DNA from: Candidatus Pelagibacterales bacterium
GTDB lineage: Bacteria > Pseudomonadota > Alphaproteobacteria > TMED109
Assembly: GCA_002684605.1 (NCBI GenBank)
Contig: NYVM01000020.1
Span: 2,106 to 12,831, forward strand
Direction of reading: 5' to 3'
DNA: 10,726 nucleotides
Positions 8,552 through 10,726 of the stretch are shown piece by piece. The position numbers and the translations under genes were made by a program. The notes under the pieces are model-generated. The model saw nothing but the letters and a program-made list of their open reading frames with translations, searched no databases and was not told the origin of the DNA. Position 1 is the stretch's first letter. Every line of letters starts with the position of its first letter.

Positions 8552-9001
8552 ATGTTACTAAATGAAATACGAGCAAAAAAAGTTTTATATGATAGCTCTT
8601 TAGAAAAATATGTTTTAGATAGATTCTGTACAAAACAAGCAGGTGTTACTATTGATGGTAGTGCTTTTTTCTCTCAATTTTGGCAAGGATTTGCATGGGC
8701 AGCTGTTATTGGATTTATACATAATAAAAGGATGAAATTATCTCCTCCTAATAAATCTTCTTTTGATATGGGAGTTATTGCAACTAATGGTAACTTAATA
8801 TTTAAATCATTAATATTAATGGCTATTTCAAAATCAGAAAATGGTATTGAGATAGTTGAAGATTCTTCAAAAATCCTTTTGATTTTAAGTGAATATGCTA
8901 AAGGAGGTGCTGAATACATTGAAGAAATTAGAGCTACCCCTGGAAAAAATAATTATTTTAATAGTCCATATGATTATATGGAAGAAATAGCAGAAAGGTA
9001 A
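8552..9001 (+). CDS. Dnd-associated protein, resembling 'dnd system-associated protein 4'
   Basis: The 149-residue product ends the operon, starting 2 bases after the ATPase stop codon. Two blocks match my memory of the family called dnd system-associated protein 4: a hydrophobic helix FWQGFAWAAVIGFIHNKR at 43-60, where the family has an FAAALG-like segment followed by basic residues, and ILSEYAKGGAEYIEEI at 111-126, where the family ends with a similar 'YANGGLE' segment. Between them, residues 81-98 (NLIFKSLILMAISKSENG) align with the central helix of that family. The family occurs beside Dnd genes; its biochemical role is unknown to me. The short C-terminal tail is acidic. There is no catalytic motif that I can see, so it may be a structural or regulatory subunit. 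The family assignment is from memory and moderate in confidence. Confidence 0.72.
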   Translation: MLLNEIRAKKVLYDSSLEKYVLDRFCTKQAGVTIDGSAFFSQFWQGFAWAAVIGFIHNKRMKLSPPNKSSFDMGVIATNGNLIFKSLILMAISKSENGIEIVEDSSKILLILSEYAKGGAEYIEEIRATPGKNNYFNSPYDYMEEIAER

Positions 9002-9026
9002 GACAAAGTAAAATCCTATTTATTGT

Positions 9027-10166
9027 TTAAATTATATTTTTTATACTTATAATTTTCTTTTTTAATATTTTAGAAAATCTCTGAATTTCTTTAGTTGTTA
9101 TATTTTTGCCTAGACTAATTCTAATAGAAGAATAAGCTTTTTCTTCGTTTTCATACATTGCCATAATTACATGAGAAGGAAGTACTTCTGCAGATGTGCA
9201 TGCAGAGCCTGATGCAATAGCAAATTCATCTCTTATTTTAATAATTATTGCTTCCGCATCTACACCACTAATGCAGACATTGATTGTATTTGGTAATCTT
9301 TTATTTAAATCACCATTTAAACTAATTCCTTCAATTTCAGATAATTCTTTTTCAAGTTGATTTCTTAATTTTAATACACTTTTGTATTCCCCTAGTTTTT
9401 GTGCAATTTCAGAAGCTTTTCCCAAACCAACGACTCCTGCTACATTTATAGTTCCTGAACGATATCCTTTTTCGTGCCCACCACCATGTAATAAAGGCGT
9501 AATTTTTATTTTTGGAAATCTTCTTTTTATAAAAACAGCACCAACACCTTTTGGGCCATGTAATTTATGAGCAGATATAGTAAGAAGATCAATATTATCT
9601 TCAATTACATCAACTTTTATTTTGCCAACTGCTTGAGTTGCATCAGTCATAAATAAGATATTATTTTCTCTTGCTATTTTCCCTATATCTTTAATATCTT
9701 GTATAACACCAGTTTCATTATTGGCATACATTACAGAAATTAAAATTGTTTTATCTGAAATAGCATTTTTTAATTCATTTATATCTATTAAACCATCTTT
9801 ATTTACATTTAAATATGTAATCTCTCCTCCCTTATTTGATAAGAATTCACAAACATCTAAAACAGCTTTATGTTCAGTTTTAACTGTAATGATGTGGTTT
9901 CCCTTTTCTAAATATTCTTCAAAAACTCCTTTTATTAAAAAATTAATACCTTCTGTACTACCAGAATTGAAAGTGATTTCATCGGGTTTTGCGTTAATTA
10001 GATTGGCAACTCTTTCTCTAGCTTTTTTAACCGCATCATTTGCATCCCAACCAAATTTATGTGTTCTACTTGCTGAATTTCCATATGAGTAATTTAAATA
10101 GGGAAGCATCTCATTTAATACTTCTTCGTCTATCTTAGTTGTGGAGTTATTATCTAAATATAGCAT
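9027..10166 (-). CDS. dndA: DndA/IscS-type cysteine desulfurase
   Basis: This PLP-dependent class V enzyme removes sulfur from L-cysteine and holds it as a persulfide; in this setting it would supply sulfur to DndC and help build its Fe-S cluster. The 379-residue protein has the usual length and start (MLYLDNNSTTKID). Key residues visible are H99 in TEHKAV, N150/E151 in ANNETG, D175 and Q178 in TDATQAVG, the PLP lysine K201 in SAHKLHGPKG, the RSGT block at 236-239, and the catalytic cysteine C323 in SGSACTSAEVLPSHV, which matches the group I (NifS/IscS) active-site loop. It runs opposite to the other Dnd genes and converges on them with a 25-base gap that shows no hairpin terminator. It has its own upstream region. 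A housekeeping IscS is possible in principle, but its place beside dndCDE makes the DndA role most likely. Confidence 0.9.
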   Translation of the reverse strand: MLYLDNNSTTKIDEEVLNEMLPYLNYSYGNSASRTHKFGWDANDAVKKARERVANLINAKPDEITFNSGSTEGINFLIKGVFEEYLEKGNHIITVKTEHKAVLDVCEFLSNKGGEITYLNVNKDGLIDINELKNAISDKTILISVMYANNETGVIQDIKDIGKIARENNILFMTDATQAVGKIKVDVIEDNIDLLTISAHKLHGPKGVGAVFIKRRFPKIKITPLLHGGGHEKGYRSGTINVAGVVGLGKASEIAQKLGEYKSVLKLRNQLEKELSEIEGISLNGDLNKRLPNTINVCISGVDAEAIIIKIRDEFAIASGSACTSAEVLPSHVIMAMYENEEKAYSSIRISLGKNITTKEIQRFSKILKKKIISIKNII

Positions 10167-10203
10167 GCTATTTACACTAGATGAATTAATAGTTGATTAT
10201 ATA

Positions 10204-10211
10204 CAAATATA
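10204..10211 (-). promoter_or_regulatory. Putative Bacteroidota -7 element for dndA
   Basis: Read on the - strand, this is TATATTTG, matching the TAnnTTTG -7 consensus of Bacteroidota promoters. It lies about 38 bases before the dndA start codon, a sensible distance for a short leader. The nearest TTTG that could serve as the -33 element (- strand of 10237-10240) is about 25 bases upstream, slightly longer than usual, so the match is partial. I found no equivalent TAnnTTTG before dndC, where no TTTG occurs at all in positions 1-211. Confidence 0.4.
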
Positions 10212-10620
10212 TACTAAAAATATATTGTTTAACTCTCAAAATATTTTCCCATATCAATATTTTTAAAAATAATTATCAATTTAATTTTCAAGACTTTGAT
10301 TGTAAATAAGGACGATATTGATCTTTACAGTTTTTTTGAGGGTTACACCAACAAATTTTTAGTTAAAGAGCCTATTTGAGTTAAAAACACTAAATTAATC
10401 AACATTATGAACGAGTCCTTTTTTATTTCACATGGCAAAAAATAATTTTGATAAGATTCCTTTTAGTAATGAGGTGATTACCTTCTTATTTTTACTATCA
10501 CTAATTTTTGCTTGTTAATTTCTTAAATCTAGATCCTATAAAAAATCTTTTAAATTAAAACGGTACAATAATCGGTTCATTTTTGATTATTAAAAACTAA
10601 AATGATCTAGATAAAAGGGT

Positions 10621-10637
10621 AGGGGTTCTAATCCTCT
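10621..10637 (+). other. tRNA T-arm-like hairpin
   Basis: The sequence AGGGG-TTCTAAT-CCTCT forms a five-pair stem (one G-T pair) around a seven-base loop that fits the GTTCNANNC rule of tRNA T-arms. The following bases are a run of A, and I find no matching 5' acceptor strand, D-arm or anticodon arm upstream, so it is not a complete tRNA. It sits just before a second, clearer tRNA 3' fragment and may be a decayed tRNA end from an integration event. A chance hairpin is possible. Confidence 0.3.
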
Positions 10638-10647
10638 AAAAAAAATG

Positions 10648-10670
10648 GTTGCAGTCCCGTCCAGACCGCA
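10648..10670 (+). pseudogene. 3' fragment of tRNA-Asp, probable attachment-site remnant
   Basis: AGTCCCGTCCAGACCGCA at 10653-10670 matches, from memory, the T-arm 3' half, acceptor strand and end of the Bacteroidota tRNA-Asp (5' acceptor GGTCTGG pairs with CCAGACC). The bases before it, GGTTGC, resemble the T-loop GGTTCG with a local change. There is no GGTCTGG acceptor, D-arm or anticodon arm upstream, so only the 3' end is present. This is what remains at one end of a genomic island inserted in a tRNA gene, the intact gene being kept at the other end. A transcription terminator follows directly, as it would after the original gene. Confidence 0.6.
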
Positions 10671-10700
10671 ACAATAAAAGTTAAACCCTTATAATTCAAT
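10671..10700. repeat. Right copy of the imperfect flanking direct repeat
   Basis: Positions 10676-10690 (AAAAGTTAAACCCTT) are identical to 115-129, and ATAATTCAAT continues the match with one substitution and one missing T. Here the repeat is in its natural setting: directly after the tRNA-Asp 3' end and forming the 5' arm of the terminator. The two copies enclose the complete Dnd cassette, about 10.5 kb. Confidence 0.55.
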
Positions 10701-10718
10701 AGATTATGAGGGTTTTTT
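10683..10718 (+). terminator. Rho-independent terminator after the tRNA-Asp end
   Basis: The arms AAACCCTTATAA (10683-10694) and TTATGAGGGTTT (10704-10715) pair over 12 positions with a single T-G pair, around a 9-base loop. A run of six T (10713-10718) overlaps the 3' arm, followed by AATTTT. It reads on the + strand and would stop transcription from the tRNA side. It does not serve dndA, which is transcribed away from it. Confidence 0.8.
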
Positions 10719-10726
10719 AATTTTAG

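Larger units (their letters stand above)
10167..10647. other. Non-coding region upstream of dndA
   Basis: This stretch of about 480 bases carries no long open frame. It contains the putative dndA promoter, a weak hairpin AATAATC/GATTATT (10567-10573 with 10585-10591), and two copies of the palindrome ATCTAGAT at 10527-10534 and 10605-10612, which form the 9-base inverted pair ATCTAGATC/GATCTAGAT. A very short open frame of 28 codons at 10432-10518 (+) ends in a hydrophobic tail but has no visible translation signal, so it is not called as a gene. The region is probably the end of a mobile island. Confidence 0.6.

Noticed and set aside
9721..10092. A 123-codon open frame on the + strand opposite dndA.
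   Set aside because: It overlaps the conserved N-terminal half of the cysteine desulfurase in antisense and has no motif or start context of its own.
10432..10518. A 28-codon open frame on the + strand with a hydrophobic C-terminal tail (ITFLFLLSLIFAC), reminiscent of a small membrane peptide or type I toxin.
   Set aside because: It is too short for its composition to mean much in such AT-rich DNA, has no visible promoter or translation signal, and lies in an apparently decayed island end.
10573..10645. A possible complete tRNA ending with the T-arm-like hairpin at 10621-10637.
   Set aside because: The bases after the T-arm are a run of A with no matching 5' acceptor strand at the right distance, and no anticodon or D-arm could be folded.
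1..10726. CRISPR array or tandem repeats.
   Set aside because: No regularly spaced repeat units were seen; only the two flanking repeat copies and small palindromes recur.

Overview
This window is very AT-rich (well under about one third G+C by eye). It is almost filled by one DNA phosphorothioation (Dnd) gene cluster coupled to a candidate restriction/defence module. The host looks like a member of the Bacteroidota, probably a flavobacterium: starts lack clear Shine-Dalgarno sequences, a TAnnTTTG-type -7 element precedes dndA, and the right edge carries the 3' end of what I recognise from memory as the Bacteroidota tRNA-Asp, followed by an AAACCCTT-type hairpin terminator. The taxonomy is an inference, not a database result.

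Layout, left to right. Positions 1-211 are a non-coding leader with a short sequence (111-140) that recurs at the right edge. From 212 to 9001 seven genes run on the + strand with overlaps or gaps of at most 3 bases, so they form one operon: dndC (212-1579), dndD (1551-3605), dndE (3598-3957), a phospholipase-D-like nuclease/SF2 helicase fusion (3950-6193), a 77-residue unknown protein (6197-6430), a second SMC/Rad50-like ATPase with a CxxC zinc-hook-like motif (6420-8549), and a 149-residue protein resembling the family known as 'dnd system-associated protein 4' (8552-9001). The cysteine desulfurase dndA (9027-10166) lies on the - strand and converges on the operon. From 10167 to 10726 I see no convincing gene. 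That stretch holds a putative dndA promoter, small inverted repeats, a tRNA-Asp 3' fragment, the right copy of the flanking repeat and a rho-independent terminator.

How the genes should work together. DndA takes sulfur from cysteine, DndC (PP-loop ATPase with an Fe-S cluster) passes it on, and DndD and DndE complete replacement of a non-bridging oxygen in the DNA backbone by sulfur. dndB, the usual repressor and modulator gene, is absent here. The canonical restriction genes dndFGH are also absent. In their place sit the nuclease-helicase, the small protein, the second ATPase and the Dnd-associated protein. I infer that these four form an alternative module that attacks DNA lacking phosphorothioate. 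The short imperfect direct repeats at both edges and the tRNA-Asp fragment suggest that the cassette is carried on a genomic island integrated at tRNA-Asp. No integrase gene lies in the window.
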